A DNA stretch of 64,000 nucleotides, taken from assembly GCF_008801575.1 (NCBI RefSeq), contig NZ_VZPL01000011.1, positions 1 through 64,000 of the forward strand, given 5' to 3'. Each line of letters begins with the position of its first letter. Position 1 is the stretch's first letter. Of this stretch, positions 9,623 to 18,864 are shown piece after piece. The DNA comes from Xanthomonas cissicola. Lineage in GTDB: Bacteria > Pseudomonadota > Gammaproteobacteria > Xanthomonadales > Xanthomonadaceae. Under the pieces are notes generated by a model, which worked only from the letters and a program-made list of their open reading frames with translations, ran no database searches and had not been told where the DNA came from. The translations under genes and the position numbers were made by a program.

Positions 9623-10783
9623 ATGGCCGATGTGGCGCTTCCCGATCTTCCGGCCCTGGCCCAGCATCTACGCGACGAGTTGGAACGCAAGAAATTCGTA
9701 TTGCTCTACGCTTACAACGGTGTCGGAAAGACACGCCTGTCTGGTGCCTTCCGCGATCTGGGGCGTGTGGTGGACGCTGACGGGCAAACCACGCAGCGCG
9801 ATACGCTCTATTTCAACGCCTACACCGAAGATCTGTTCACCTGGGACAACGATATAGCGTTCGAGAGAAAGCGCGTTCTGGAACTCAATGCGGATTCTAA
9901 GTTCTTCGCCGGCTTGAGCGAACTGGAGATGGAAGTGAAGATCGGGCGGCTGCTGGCACGCTATACCGATCTCAACTTCTATATCGATTACGAACGTCGC
10001 CAATCGACGGAGTCTTCCAGCGAACCCGGCATGCTGCTTCCTCCTGCCGTAACCTTCTTTCGCGAGCGCGAGGAGGATGGCGATCCTCGGCCGATCAAGG
10101 CGTCTCGCGGTGAGGAAAACATCTTCATCTGGTGCTTCTTTCTGGCCATCGTCGAGCTGGCGATGGACCCCGAGATTGAGGCTTACCGTTGGGTGAAGTA
10201 CGTCTACATCGATGATCCGATCTCATCGCTCGACGAACACAACGCCATCTCCGTTGCCAACCATCTCGCCCAGCTTCTGACGAGCGTGGAGAATGGCCCG
10301 CGTGTCGTTGTCTCGACGCATCATGTTTTGTTCTTCAATGTGCTGTGCAACGAACTCAAGAATAAGGCGTTCCGGCACTTCCTAAAGAATGGGGTGGAGC
10401 CCGGCCGCTATGCCTTGCTGGATACCACGTCCAAGCCATTCCTTCACCATCTTTCGACATTGGTGGAGTTGCATGAGGTACAGGCATCCGGAGAGCTCTA
10501 CACCCATCATTTCAACATGCTGCGTCGGGTGATGGAGCAGACCGCCAATTTCTTGGGATTGGAGGACTGGAAAAACTGCATCAAGGTCGCCGACGTCGAC
10601 CCCGATCGAACCTTGTTCACCCGGATGATCGATCTTATGAGCCACGGCGATTACTCGATCTATGAACCACGGGAAATGATGGAAGAGAACAAGGCGCACT
10701 TCCGTACCGTTTTTCGCCGGTTCGTCACTGGCCATCCGTTCAATCCTGCCCTGTTCCCACGCATGGAACAGGGGGGTAGGTGA
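9623..10783 (+). CDS. prrC: PrrC-type anticodon nuclease (suicide tRNase guarding the type I system)
   Basis: In E. coli, PrrC is held inactive by the type I complex EcoprrI and, when a phage inhibits that complex, cuts tRNA-Lys in the anticodon loop, stopping phage growth. This 386-residue protein (E. coli PrrC is about 396) has the ABC-type NTPase parts: Walker A AYNGVGKT (30-37), a PrrC-like YFNAYTEDLFTWDND segment (63-77), signature SRGEENIFIW (161-170), Walker B YIDDPISSLDEHN (195-207) and STHH (231-234). The C-terminal nuclease region shows Arg301, Glu305 and His341, matching the Arg-x3-Glu...His triad described for PrrC (320, 324, 356). It starts one base after the hsdS stop, as prrC follows the S gene prrB in E. 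coli. The tRNA target is untested. Confidence 0.85.
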   Translation: MADVALPDLPALAQHLRDELERKKFVLLYAYNGVGKTRLSGAFRDLGRVVDADGQTTQRDTLYFNAYTEDLFTWDNDIAFERKRVLELNADSKFFAGLSELEMEVKIGRLLARYTDLNFYIDYERRQSTESSSEPGMLLPPAVTFFREREEDGDPRPIKASRGEENIFIWCFFLAIVELAMDPEIEAYRWVKYVYIDDPISSLDEHNAISVANHLAQLLTSVENGPRVVVSTHHVLFFNVLCNELKNKAFRHFLKNGVEPGRYALLDTTSKPFLHHLSTLVELHEVQASGELYTHHFNMLRRVMEQTANFLGLEDWKNCIKVADVDPDRTLFTRMIDLMSHGDYSIYEPREMMEENKAHFRTVFRRFVTGHPFNPALFPRMEQGGR

Positions 10784-10786
10784 TCC

Positions 10787-11797
10787 ATGAGCGAGCTGAT
10801 CCTCTACACCAGCGAAGACGGCAAGAGCCGCATCCAACTGCGCGCCGAAGGCCAGACCGTCTGGCTGACGCAGGCGCAGATGGCGGAGCTGTTCAACGTC
10901 AGCACCGACACCATCAGCCTGCACCTGAAAAATATCTTTTCAGACAACGAGTTGGAGCCTGAACGAACTACCGAGGAATCCTCGGTGGTTCAGCGGGAGG
11001 GCGCGCGCGAAGTGCGCCGGCCGGTCACGCTCTACAACCTCGATGCCATCCTGGCGGTCGGTTACCGCGTGCGATCAAAGCGCGGGGTACAGTTCCGCCG
11101 TTGGGCCAGCACCGCGCTCAAGGAATATCTGTTCAAGGGCTTCGTCATGGACGATGAGCGCCTGAAGAACCCGGATGGCCGTCCGGATCACTTCGACGAG
11201 ATGCTGGCCCGCATCCGCGACATCCGCGCCTCGGAAAAGCGCTTCTATCAAAAAGTACGCGAACTGTTTGCCCTGAGCGTGGACTACGACAAGACCGACC
11301 GCGCCACGCAGGTCTTCTTCGCCACTGTGCAGAACCAATTGCTTTACGCGGTGACAGGGCAGACCGCTGCCGAACTCATCATGGCCCGCGCCAATCCCGA
11401 CGACCCGCATTTCGGGCTGCGTGCCTGGAGTGGTGGGCGCGTGCGCAAGCAGGACATTCTGATCGCCAAGAACTACCTCAGTGAGGACGAGATGGACACC
11501 CTCAACCGTCTGGTGACCATCTTCTTGGAAACTGCAGAGTTGCGCGCCAAAAATCGCCAGGAGATCCCCATGCGCTTCTGGAGGGAAAACGTGGGGCAGA
11601 TCATCAGTTCCAACGACTTCCCCTTGCTGGCCAATGCCGGTTCCGTCAGCCACGCACGGATGGAGACGGAAACCAACGCACGCTATTTCGCCTTCGACGA
11701 ACAGCGCAAGCAGCAGGAAGCGCAGACAGCCGATGCCGTTGACGCCGCCGAACTTGCCGCAATCGAAAACAAGATCAAACGACGCTTGAAACCATGA
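10787..11797 (+). CDS. rhuM: RhuM-family protein
   Basis: A 336-residue protein of the RhuM family, first named in a Salmonella pathogenicity island and often found inside type I restriction loci. The N-terminus contains a helix-turn-helix-like segment, WLTQAQMAELFNVSTDTISL, typical of this family, followed by LYNLDAILAVGYRVRSKRG and FRRWASTALKEYL, which are shared with the KilA-N/Rha-like DNA-binding proteins. It begins three bases after prrC and its last codons overlap hsdM by four bases, so it is translationally linked to both. Biochemical function is unknown; a regulatory or anti-toxin-like role toward the neighbours is possible but not shown by the sequence. Confidence 0.85.
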   Translation: MSELILYTSEDGKSRIQLRAEGQTVWLTQAQMAELFNVSTDTISLHLKNIFSDNELEPERTTEESSVVQREGAREVRRPVTLYNLDAILAVGYRVRSKRGVQFRRWASTALKEYLFKGFVMDDERLKNPDGRPDHFDEMLARIRDIRASEKRFYQKVRELFALSVDYDKTDRATQVFFATVQNQLLYAVTGQTAAELIMARANPDDPHFGLRAWSGGRVRKQDILIAKNYLSEDEMDTLNRLVTIFLETAELRAKNRQEIPMRFWRENVGQIISSNDFPLLANAGSVSHARMETETNARYFAFDEQRKQQEAQTADAVDAAELAAIENKIKRRLKP

Positions 11798-13410
11798 CAA
11801 AAGACGATCAAAAAGAACTTGGTAAAACCTTGTGGGCGATTGCCGACCAGTTGCGCGGAAGCATGAATGCCGACGACTTTCGCGACTACATGTTGTCCTT
11901 TCTGTTTTTGCGCTACCTGTCGGATAACTACGAAGCGGCGGCAAAGAAGGAGCTTGGCTCGGACTATCCCGACGCGAAGGCCCTCGATAATAGCGAAAAG
12001 ACGCCGCTGTCGGTCTGGTACGCGGCCAATCCGGACGACATAGCCGCATTCGAGCAACAGATGCGGCGCAAGGCGCATTACGTCATCAAGCCTAAGTACC
12101 TGTGGGGCAACATCGTCAATCTGGCGAAGACACAAAGCCACGATCTGCTCGACACCCTGCAGCAAGGCTTCAAACACATTGAGGAAGATTCGTTCGAGAG
12201 CGAATTTCAGGGCTTGTTCTCGGAGATCAGCCTGGCGTCGGACAAGCTTGGCAGAAAATACGACGACCGCAATGCCAAGCTGTGTTCGATCATCAGCGAA
12301 ATTGCGCGCGGCATGGCGCTGTCTACCAAGACCGATTCGCTGGGCGATGCTTATGAGTACCTGATCGGTCAGTTCGCCGCCGGCTCCGGCAAGAAGGCTG
12401 GCGAGTTCTACACGCCGCAAGAGATCTCCAACATCCTGTCCGCCATCGTCACCCTCGACAGCCAGGAGCCGAAAACCGGCCCGCGCGGCAAGTTGGACAG
12501 CGTGTTCGATTTCGCCTGCGGCTCAGGCTCGCTGCTGCTCAATATCCGCCATCGCATGGCGAAGAGTGGCGGCAGCATCGGTAAGATCTACGGGCAGGAA
12601 TACAACGTCACCACCTATAACCTTGCGCGCATGAACATGCTGTTGCACGGGGTAAAGGACACCGAGTTCGAGATCTATCACGGTGACACGCTGAAGAACG
12701 ACTGGGACTGGCTGCGCGAAACCAATCCGGCAAAGAAGCCCCGTTTCGACGCCGTGGTCGCCAATCCGCCTTTCAGCTACCGCTGGGAGCCGGGTGAGGC
12801 GATGGCGCAAGACCCGCGCTTCAAGAACTACGGCGTGGCTCCCAAGAGCGCAGCAGATTTCGCCTTCCTGCTTCATGGCTTGCAGTATCTGAAGGACGAC
12901 GGCGTGATGGCGATCATCCTGCCGCACGGTGTGTTATTTCGCGGTGGCAAAGAGGCCGACATCCGCCGCAAGCTACTGGACGACGGCCACATCGATACGG
13001 TGATCGGCCTACCGGCCAACCTGTTCTACTCCACCGGCATTCCAGTGTGCATTCTGGTGCTTAAGAAGTGCAAGAAGCCAGACGACGTGCTGTTCATCAA
13101 CGCGTCCGAGCAATTCACAAGAGGCAAGCGACAAAATCAGCTTACTGCTGAGCACATCAAGCGGATTGTTGACACATACAAGAATCGCGATGAGCAGGAG
13201 CGCTATTCAAAGCGAATTTCGATGAAGAGGATCGCCGAAGAAGGCTACAACCTCAACATATCTCGTTACGTTAGTACTGCAAAAGCAGACAAGGAGATCG
13301 ATCTCGAAGCTGTGCATGTCGATTTGAAGGCGATCGAATCGGAGCTCGAAAAAGCGAAGAGGCGCCACAATGCTTTCTTGATCGAGTTGGGGCTCAAACC
13401 CCTGCCGTGA
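11794..13410 (+). CDS. hsdM: Type I restriction-modification M (methyltransferase) subunit
   Basis: HsdM transfers a methyl group from S-adenosylmethionine to adenine N6 in the target chosen by HsdS, protecting host DNA. The 538-residue protein has the N-terminal helical HsdM domain (LGKTLWAIADQLRGSM, then FLFLRYLSDNYE), the SAM-binding motif I FDFACGSGSLLLN near residue 240 and the catalytic motif NPPFSY near residue 325, all intact. The ATG overlaps the rhuM stop. Being last in the operon, after hsdR, is unusual: many type I loci have hsdM before hsdS. The overlap coupling might secure M synthesis whenever the toxin-like PrrC is made. Confidence 0.95.
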   Translation: MTKDDQKELGKTLWAIADQLRGSMNADDFRDYMLSFLFLRYLSDNYEAAAKKELGSDYPDAKALDNSEKTPLSVWYAANPDDIAAFEQQMRRKAHYVIKPKYLWGNIVNLAKTQSHDLLDTLQQGFKHIEEDSFESEFQGLFSEISLASDKLGRKYDDRNAKLCSIISEIARGMALSTKTDSLGDAYEYLIGQFAAGSGKKAGEFYTPQEISNILSAIVTLDSQEPKTGPRGKLDSVFDFACGSGSLLLNIRHRMAKSGGSIGKIYGQEYNVTTYNLARMNMLLHGVKDTEFEIYHGDTLKNDWDWLRETNPAKKPRFDAVVANPPFSYRWEPGEAMAQDPRFKNYGVAPKSAADFAFLLHGLQYLKDDGVMAIILPHGVLFRGGKEADIRRKLLDDGHIDTVIGLPANLFYSTGIPVCILVLKKCKKPDDVLFINASEQFTRGKRQNQLTAEHIKRIVDTYKNRDEQERYSKRISMKRIAEEGYNLNISRYVSTAKADKEIDLEAVHVDLKAIESELEKAKRRHNAFLIELGLKPLP

Positions 13411-13552
13411 AATTGTAGCCGTACTGTCGAAACATCCTGGCTCATCGGATAATGTCGGCTCACGTTCGTTGACGGTGCCGAGGCGTGAAGTCAGGGCTGG
13501 ATCGGCATGTTGAATCCTTAAGTGTCTCGTGAAATCAATTGGGTGAAGAAAC

Positions 13553-14131
13553 GTGCTCTTGATGTTAGACAACTACGACAGCTTCACCTACAACCTCGTG
13601 CAGTACCTGCAGGCGCTGGGCGCCGAGGTCACGGTGGTGCGCAACGACGCCATGAGCGTCGACCAGATCGCCGCGCTCAGGCCCGAGCGCATCGTCATCT
13701 CGCCCGGTCCGTGTACGCCCAACGAGGCAGGCATCTCGCTGCAATTGATCGAGCAGCTGGGTCAGACCACACCGATCCTGGGCGTGTGCCTGGGCCATCA
13801 AAGCATCGGCCAGGTCTACGGTGGCGATGTGATCCGCGCCGGCAACATCATGCACGGCAAGACCTCGCCGATTCGTCATCAGGGCAAGGGCGTGTTCGCC
13901 GGTCTGCCGGACAGCTACGAGGCCACGCGCTATCACTCGCTGGTGGTGGACAAGACCACTTTGCCGGACGCACTGGAGGTCACCGCCTGGACCGAAAATC
14001 CGGATGGTTCGATGGAAGAGGTCATGGGCTTGCGCCATCGCCAGTTTCCGGTCGAAGGCGTGCAGTTCCATCCCGAATCGATCCTGACCCAGCACGGACA
14101 TGCCTTGCTGAAAAACTTTTTGCAGCGTTGA
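13553..14131 (+). CDS. trpG: Anthranilate synthase component II (glutamine amidotransferase)
   Basis: TrpG hydrolyses glutamine and passes ammonia to TrpE. The 192-residue class I amidotransferase has the nucleophile Cys in GVCLGHQ (near residue 80), and the His-Glu pair in VQFHPES near the C-terminus. The start is GTG 13553 ([14 protein letters not shown]); a downstream ATG at 13562 is also in frame. It lies 142 bases after hsdM, which shows the island has separated it from trpE. It therefore probably relies on its own promoter or on read-through from the hsd operon. Confidence 0.93.
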   Translation: MLLMLDNYDSFTYNLVQYLQALGAEVTVVRNDAMSVDQIAALRPERIVISPGPCTPNEAGISLQLIEQLGQTTPILGVCLGHQSIGQVYGGDVIRAGNIMHGKTSPIRHQGKGVFAGLPDSYEATRYHSLVVDKTTLPDALEVTAWTENPDGSMEEVMGLRHRQFPVEGVQFHPESILTQHGHALLKNFLQR

Positions 14132-14282
14132 TAGCGATGCGTCGTCTGCGCCTCGGCGTGACCACCGTATCGCGCTGCGTCGCTACAACGCCAACGCAGA
14201 AGTGCAGTGGCACTCAACGTGCGCACCGTATCGCGCAACGTAACGTTACCGCTGCACCGCCTTCCATCGCATCCGGATCACG

Positions 14283-14915
14283 ATGAGCACACCCGACGAC
14301 AGCATTCACTTCTACGAGCCGAGGCAGGGTCACGGGCTGCCGCACGATCCGTTCAATGCCATCGTCGGCCCGCGTCCCATCGGCTGGATCGGCTCGCGCA
14401 GCGTCGAGGGCATTGCCAATCTGGCGCCGTACAGCTTTTTCAATGCATTCAACTACATTCCGCCGATCGTCGGCTTTGCCAGCATCGGTCGCAAGGACAG
14501 CGTGCGCAACATCGAAGCCACCGGCGAATTCACCTGGAATCTGGCCACCCGGCCACTGGCGGAAGCAATGAACGCCAGCGCGGCGATGGTACCGGCGGAA
14601 GTCGATGAATTCGATCTGGCCGGCCTGCAGGTGGCGCCATCGCGCCTGATCGGTGCGCCACGGGTCGCTGCCAGTCCGGTCAGTTTCGAACGCCGGCTCA
14701 GCCAGCTGTTGCCACTGCAAACCGCTGCCGGGCACGCCATCGAGACCTGGTTGGTGCTGGGCGAAGTCGTCGGCGTGCACCTGGCCAGGTCGGCGCTGCA
14801 CGAGGGCATCTACGACCCGGCTGCGGTGCAGACGATTCTGCGCGCGGGCGGGCCGGCCGATTACTACGAAGTGCAGGCGCAGGCGCGTTTTCGCATGACG
14901 CGTCCGGGCCAATGA
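14283..14915 (+). CDS. Flavin reductase-like FMN-binding split-barrel protein
   Basis: A 210-residue protein of the flavin reductase / DIM6-NTAB family, with the FMN-binding split-barrel signature RPIGWIGSRSVEGIANLAPYS followed by FNYIPPIVGFAS and RNIEATGEFTWNLAT. Such proteins bind FMN and reduce flavins, or act in unknown redox steps. ATG 14283 directly follows a loosely spaced upstream region. It sits between trpG and trpD, but no role in tryptophan synthesis is known for the family; the position may simply reflect a lineage-specific operon. The specific substrate is not evident. Confidence 0.8.
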   Translation: MSTPDDSIHFYEPRQGHGLPHDPFNAIVGPRPIGWIGSRSVEGIANLAPYSFFNAFNYIPPIVGFASIGRKDSVRNIEATGEFTWNLATRPLAEAMNASAAMVPAEVDEFDLAGLQVAPSRLIGAPRVAASPVSFERRLSQLLPLQTAAGHAIETWLVLGEVVGVHLARSALHEGIYDPAAVQTILRAGGPADYYEVQAQARFRMTRPGQ

Positions 14916-15028
14916 TCGCCGCAGCTGCAACGGCAGCCGCGCCGCTTGGTGCTTGCGCCTTCCTGCGCTGATCGCGCGCTGCAAGCTGCCTGCGTCTTCA
15001 TCCATCACGTTCTGCCACGGTTGTTCCC

Positions 15029-16066
15029 ATGCCCATCACTCCGCAAGAAGCCCTGCAACGCACCATCGAACACCGCGAAATCTTCCACGACGAAATGGTC
15101 GAGTTGATGCGGCAGATCATGCGCGGCGAGGTCTCCGACATGATGGTCGCGGCCATCCTCACCGGGCTACGGGTCAAGAAGGAAACCATCGGCGAAATTG
15201 CCGGCGCCGCCACGGTGATGCGCGAGTTCTCGCGCCGCGTGGACGTGGCCGATCGCCAGCACATGGTCGACATCGTCGGCACCGGCGGCGATGGTTCGCA
15301 TACCTTCAACATCTCCACCTGCGCCATGTTCGTCGCCGCAGCCGGCGGTGCCAAGGTGGCCAAGCATGGCAATCGCAGCGTCTCGTCCAAATCCGGCAGT
15401 GCCGACGCACTGGAAGCATTGGGCGCGGTGATCGAGCTGCAGCCCGAGCAGGTTGCCAGCGCGTTGGCGCACACCGGCATCGGCTTTATGTATGCGCCAG
15501 TGCATCACCCGGCCATGAAGGTGGTGGCGCCGGTGCGACGCGAAATGGGTGTGCGCACCATCTTCAACATTCTTGGCCCGCTGACAAACCCGGCAGGCTC
15601 GCCGAACATCCTGATGGGTGTGTTCCATCCGGATCTGGTCGGCATCCAGGCGCGTGTGCTGCAGGAGCTTGGCGCCGAGCGCGCGCTGGTGGTGTGGGGG
15701 CGCGACGGCATGGATGAACTCTCGCTTGGCGCCGGCACCCTGGTCGGCGAACTGCGCGACGGCCAGGTACGCGAATACGAAGTGCACCCGGAAGATTTCG
15801 GCATCGCCATGTCGGCCAGCCGTAACCTCAAGGTGGCCGATGCTGCGCAATCGCGCGCGATGTTGCTGCAGGTATTGGACAACGTGCCTGGCCCCGCGCT
15901 GGATATCGTGGCGCTCAACGCCGGTGCTGCGTTGTACGTGGCCGGCGTCGCCGACAGCATTGCCGATGGCGTACTTCGGGCACGCGCGGTCATCGCCGAC
16001 GGCTCGGCGCGCGCGCGCCTGGACGCCTATGTGGCCTACACCCGCCAGCTCGCCGTGCAGCCCTGA
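15029..16066 (+). CDS. trpD: Anthranilate phosphoribosyltransferase
   Basis: TrpD joins anthranilate with phosphoribosyl pyrophosphate to give phosphoribosyl-anthranilate. The 345-residue enzyme shows the PRPP-binding loop [15 protein letters not shown] (near residue 86), [16 protein letters not shown] and the metal-binding region [11 protein letters not shown]. Length is normal for the family. Start ATG 15029 gives the expected [18 protein letters not shown]-terminus. Confidence 0.95.
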   Translation: MPITPQEALQRTIEHREIFHDEMVELMRQIMRGEVSDMMVAAILTGLRVKKETIGEIAGAATVMREFSRRVDVADRQHMVDIVGTGGDGSHTFNISTCAMFVAAAGGAKVAKHGNRSVSSKSGSADALEALGAVIELQPEQVASALAHTGIGFMYAPVHHPAMKVVAPVRREMGVRTIFNILGPLTNPAGSPNILMGVFHPDLVGIQARVLQELGAERALVVWGRDGMDELSLGAGTLVGELRDGQVREYEVHPEDFGIAMSASRNLKVADAAQSRAMLLQVLDNVPGPALDIVALNAGAALYVAGVADSIADGVLRARAVIADGSARARLDAYVAYTRQLAVQP

Positions 16067-16206
16067 GCCATGCCGGCAACCCCCACGCAGCAGCCATTAC
16101 CCGCCGGCATCCTCACAGTCGCGCTGGCATGCTGCGTGCTGGCGCGCAGCCGCGCTCCAGTGCGGCCGTCTTGACCGATAATGCCCGCCCGCCAGGACCC
16201 GATACG

Positions 16207-17004
16207 ATGAGCGACATCCTCAACACCATTCTTGCCCGCAAGGCCGACGAAGTCGCCGAGCGCAGTGCGCGCGTGCCGCTGGCCGAGTTGATTGCGCGCA
16301 GCGCCGACCTGCCGCTCACGCGCGGATTTGCAGCTGCCATGCAGGCCAGCATCGCCGCAGGCGACCCGGCCGTGATTGCCGAAGTGAAGAAGGCCAGCCC
16401 GTCCAAGGGTGTCATCCGGCCGGACTTCCAGCCGGCCGATATCGCGGTCAGCTACGAATTCGGTGGCGCGACGTGCCTGTCCGTGCTCACCGATGTGGAT
16501 TTCTTCCAGGGATCCGATGCCTATCTGCGCCAGGCGCGCGACGCCTGCACGCTGCCGGTGCTGCGCAAGGATTTCACCGTCGACCCGTATCAGGTCTACG
16601 AAGCCCGCGTGCTCGGCGCCGACTGCATCCTGTTGATCGTCTCCGCGCTGGAAGACGCCCAACTGGCCGATCTATCGGGTCTTGCCATGCAGCTGGGCCT
16701 GGACGTGCTGGTGGAAGTGCACGATATCGACGAGCTCGAGCGTGCGGTGCAGGTGCCGGTGCCGTTGATCGGCATCAACAACCGCAACCTGCGCACCTTC
16801 GAAGTGACGCTGCAGACCACGTTGGACATGCGCTCCGCGGTGCCGCGCGATCGCGTGCTGGTCACCGAGAGCGGCATCGTCACCCAGGCCGATGTGCAAC
16901 GGATGCGCAGTCACGATGTGAACGCGTTTCTGGTCGGCGAGACCTTCATGCGCGCGGCAGAACCCGGCGAGTCGCTGCGTCAGCTATTCTTCGCGCATGA
17001 CTGA
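16207..17004 (+). CDS. trpC: Indole-3-glycerol phosphate synthase
   Basis: TrpC closes the indole ring to form indole-3-glycerol phosphate. The 265-residue TIM-barrel protein carries [13 protein letters not shown] (catalytic lysine region, near residue 60), [22 protein letters not shown] and VTESGI. I place the start at ATG 16207 ([16 protein letters not shown]), with AGGAC a few bases upstream; longer frames to 16129 have no conserved residues. The last eight bases overlap the downstream HAD phosphatase gene, implying one transcript. No trpF activity is fused to it. Confidence 0.94.
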   Translation: MSDILNTILARKADEVAERSARVPLAELIARSADLPLTRGFAAAMQASIAAGDPAVIAEVKKASPSKGVIRPDFQPADIAVSYEFGGATCLSVLTDVDFFQGSDAYLRQARDACTLPVLRKDFTVDPYQVYEARVLGADCILLIVSALEDAQLADLSGLAMQLGLDVLVEVHDIDELERAVQVPVPLIGINNRNLRTFEVTLQTTLDMRSAVPRDRVLVTESGIVTQADVQRMRSHDVNAFLVGETFMRAAEPGESLRQLFFAHD

Positions 17005-17713
17005 GTCGTATCCCGTCCCGCGCGAGGACGCACCGCTGGTAGTCTTCGACTTCGACCACACCTTGTACGACGGCGATTCCGGCAGTCATCTGTTTGCCTG
17101 GCTGATCAAGCGCAACCCGTTGCGCTTGCTGGTTGCGCTGTTGGCCTCGCCCATTCTCGGCCCGATGGTGGCGATGCTGCCAACCCGGCGGCGCGGCGTG
17201 TCCGGCTATGTGTGGATCGCCACGTTCGGCCTGCACCGCGCGCGCGAGTTCAACCGTTTCATCGACGCATACGTGCTCAAGCATGAAGCGCAGATCCGCC
17301 AGCGCCTGCTTCCGCATGCCTTGCAGGTCTTCACCCAACACCGCGCTGCCGGCGACCGTGTGGTGGTCGCCACCGGCGCACCGCCGGAGTTGGCGCGCGC
17401 CATTCTCGGCTTTGTGGCCCACCAGGACGTGCCGGTCATCGGTAGCCTGGTCGGCCCGCGCCTGGGCGCCGTCACCGCGCGACGTCACTGCCATAACGAA
17501 GAAAAGATGCGCATGCTGCGCGAGCGCGGCTACGCCGATATCGCCATCGCCTATTCGGACAGCACCGCAGATCTGCCGCTCTTGAAGGCCGCGCGCGCGC
17601 CGGTGGTGGTCAATCCCAAGGCCAATCGCGAAGCGCTGTTCCGCCAGGTGTTGCCGACAGGCACGCCCATCCTCAACTGGGGTTGCCGCGACCGTGGCGG
17701 CAAAGCCCCGTAG
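16997..17713 (+). CDS. HAD-IB family hydrolase, SerB-like phosphatase
   Basis: A 238-residue haloacid-dehalogenase superfamily phosphatase. Motif [15 protein letters not shown] contains the nucleophile and acid Asp residues; motif II is VVVATGAP; motif IV is [12 protein letters not shown]. The pattern matches the HAD-IB group that includes phosphoserine phosphatase and related enzymes. A helical cap with a hydrophobic stretch ([20 protein letters not shown]) follows motif I. It overlaps trpC by eight bases and is probably the last gene of the trp transcript. The substrate is unknown; SerB activity is possible but not assured. Confidence 0.8.
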   Translation: MTESYPVPREDAPLVVFDFDHTLYDGDSGSHLFAWLIKRNPLRLLVALLASPILGPMVAMLPTRRRGVSGYVWIATFGLHRAREFNRFIDAYVLKHEAQIRQRLLPHALQVFTQHRAAGDRVVVATGAPPELARAILGFVAHQDVPVIGSLVGPRLGAVTARRHCHNEEKMRMLRERGYADIAIAYSDSTADLPLLKAARAPVVVNPKANREALFRQVLPTGTPILNWGCRDRGGKAP

Positions 17714-18034
17714 GGGAGCGAAACATCCAGGCGGCTAGATCGTTTCGCGCGGAGCGACACGATTGCGCGGTCCAGCTTGCGACGGCGCATCTGTGCAGCG
17801 GATCGCACGGGCAGACCGATGCGAGCTGTAGCGCAACGAATCTTCAGGATCGTGACGCAGTCGCGATGCAGATCGTGCGGTTCGACGGCTCGAAGACGCT
17901 CTTATAAGAGGTATCGCGCAAAAGTGCCGCTGCAGAGGTCATGAAACTGCCGATGTCGGCACCGTCGCAATCGAATCGACCGGTGCCGAACCCGGCATGC
18001 AGCCAGTGCACAAGGCACTGGCGGCACAGCGCCG
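17714..18034. other. Intergenic region between convergent HAD gene and clp
   Basis: About 320 bases between two converging genes. No gene is supported. A hairpin of eight pairs (GCCAGTGC 18002-18009 with GCACTGGC 18015-18022) lies just beyond the clp stop and could help end the clp transcript, though no T-run follows it. Confidence 0.45.
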
Positions 18035-18727
18035 TCAGCGGGTGCCGTACAGCACGACGGTCTTGCCGCGTGCGTGCAGCAGGCCGTCGGCCTGCAATTT
18101 CTTGAGCACGCGGCCAGCCATTTCGCGTGAGCACCCCACCAGGCGTGCAAGTTCCTGGCGCGAGACACGCAGCTGGGTGCCCTGCGGATGGCTCATCGCT
18201 TCGGGCTCTTTGGCCAGGTCGTGCAGCGTGCGCACGATGCGGTCGGTCACGTCGAGGAAGGCCAGGCGGCTGGCTTTCCTTGTGGTATCGAGCAGCCGTT
18301 TTGAAAGCTGAACACCGATCGCATACAGAATCTTCGGCGCATCCGGCGACAGGCTGGTCTGGAACAGCTGCTGCAGCCGCTCGTAGCTGATCTCGGCCAA
18401 CTCGCACTGGGTGCGGGTGCGCAGGATCACCTCGCGGGTGTCGGATTCGATGAATAGCCCCATCTCACCGACGAATTCGCCGCTACCGAAGTAGCCCAGC
18501 ACCAACTCACGGTCGTCATCTTCCTCGGCGATGATGCTTACCGAGCCGCTGATCACGTAGTAGAGGGTGCCGGCCGGGTCTCCTGGCCGGAACACATCGG
18601 TCCGGGTCGGATAGCGTCTTCGGTGGCTGTGCGCCAGGAAACGCTCGATGGTGCCCGCGTCCAGCGCCAGGGAGGGGGTAGCGTTACGTACCGTCGTAGT
18701 GACAACCGTCGTATTTCCTGGGCTCAT
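18035..18727 (-). CDS. clp: CRP-like global regulator Clp
   Basis: Clp is the Xanthomonas CRP homologue that activates extracellular enzymes, polysaccharide and other virulence genes; c-di-GMP binding lowers its DNA affinity, linking it to the RpfC/RpfG quorum-sensing system. The 230-residue protein has the cyclic-nucleotide-binding domain (about 30-140, with GSGEFVGEMGLFIESDTREV) and a C-terminal helix-turn-helix (VSRQELARLVGCSREMAGRVLKKL). Glu99 in TREV is present, the residue reported to matter for c-di-GMP sensing. It is single and transcribed away from speD; an AT-rich 137-bp gap separates the two starts. Confidence 0.96.
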   Translation of the reverse strand: MSPGNTTVVTTTVRNATPSLALDAGTIERFLAHSHRRRYPTRTDVFRPGDPAGTLYYVISGSVSIIAEEDDDRELVLGYFGSGEFVGEMGLFIESDTREVILRTRTQCELAEISYERLQQLFQTSLSPDAPKILYAIGVQLSKRLLDTTRKASRLAFLDVTDRIVRTLHDLAKEPEAMSHPQGTQLRVSRQELARLVGCSREMAGRVLKKLQADGLLHARGKTVVLYGTR

Positions 18728-18822
18728 GGTAGTTCCGCGTGTGATTCCTGAAGCTTAACGGCATGAGTCATGCAAGGTAAACCACTCTTAACATCGGCAT
18801 TTCGTTGCTGGGATCTTTGGCT

Positions 18823-18828
18823 CATAAT
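18823..18828 (+). promoter_or_regulatory. Candidate -10 element of speD
   Basis: CATAAT at 18823-18828, 37 bases before the speD start, is a good match to a sigma-70 -10 element. The -35 region is weak; TTTCGT at 18800-18805 has a 17-base spacing. Confidence 0.35.
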
Positions 18829-18864
18829 TGACTCCTTTCCCGCTTTCCATAAGGACAGACCGAC

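Larger units (their letters stand above)
5190..13500. other. Type I restriction / anticodon nuclease island inserted in the trp cluster
   Basis: Five genes in one direction (hsdR, hsdS, prrC, rhuM, hsdM) with overlaps or gaps of 1-15 bases lie between the trpE-aldolase pair and trpG. Left of them is a truncated secreted-protein gene; right of them a 142-bp gap leads to trpG. Parts of hsdS are clearly poorer in GC than the neighbours, in keeping with transfer. No integrase, transposase or tRNA is seen at either border and I could not identify a target duplication, so the exact borders given are estimates. Confidence 0.6.
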
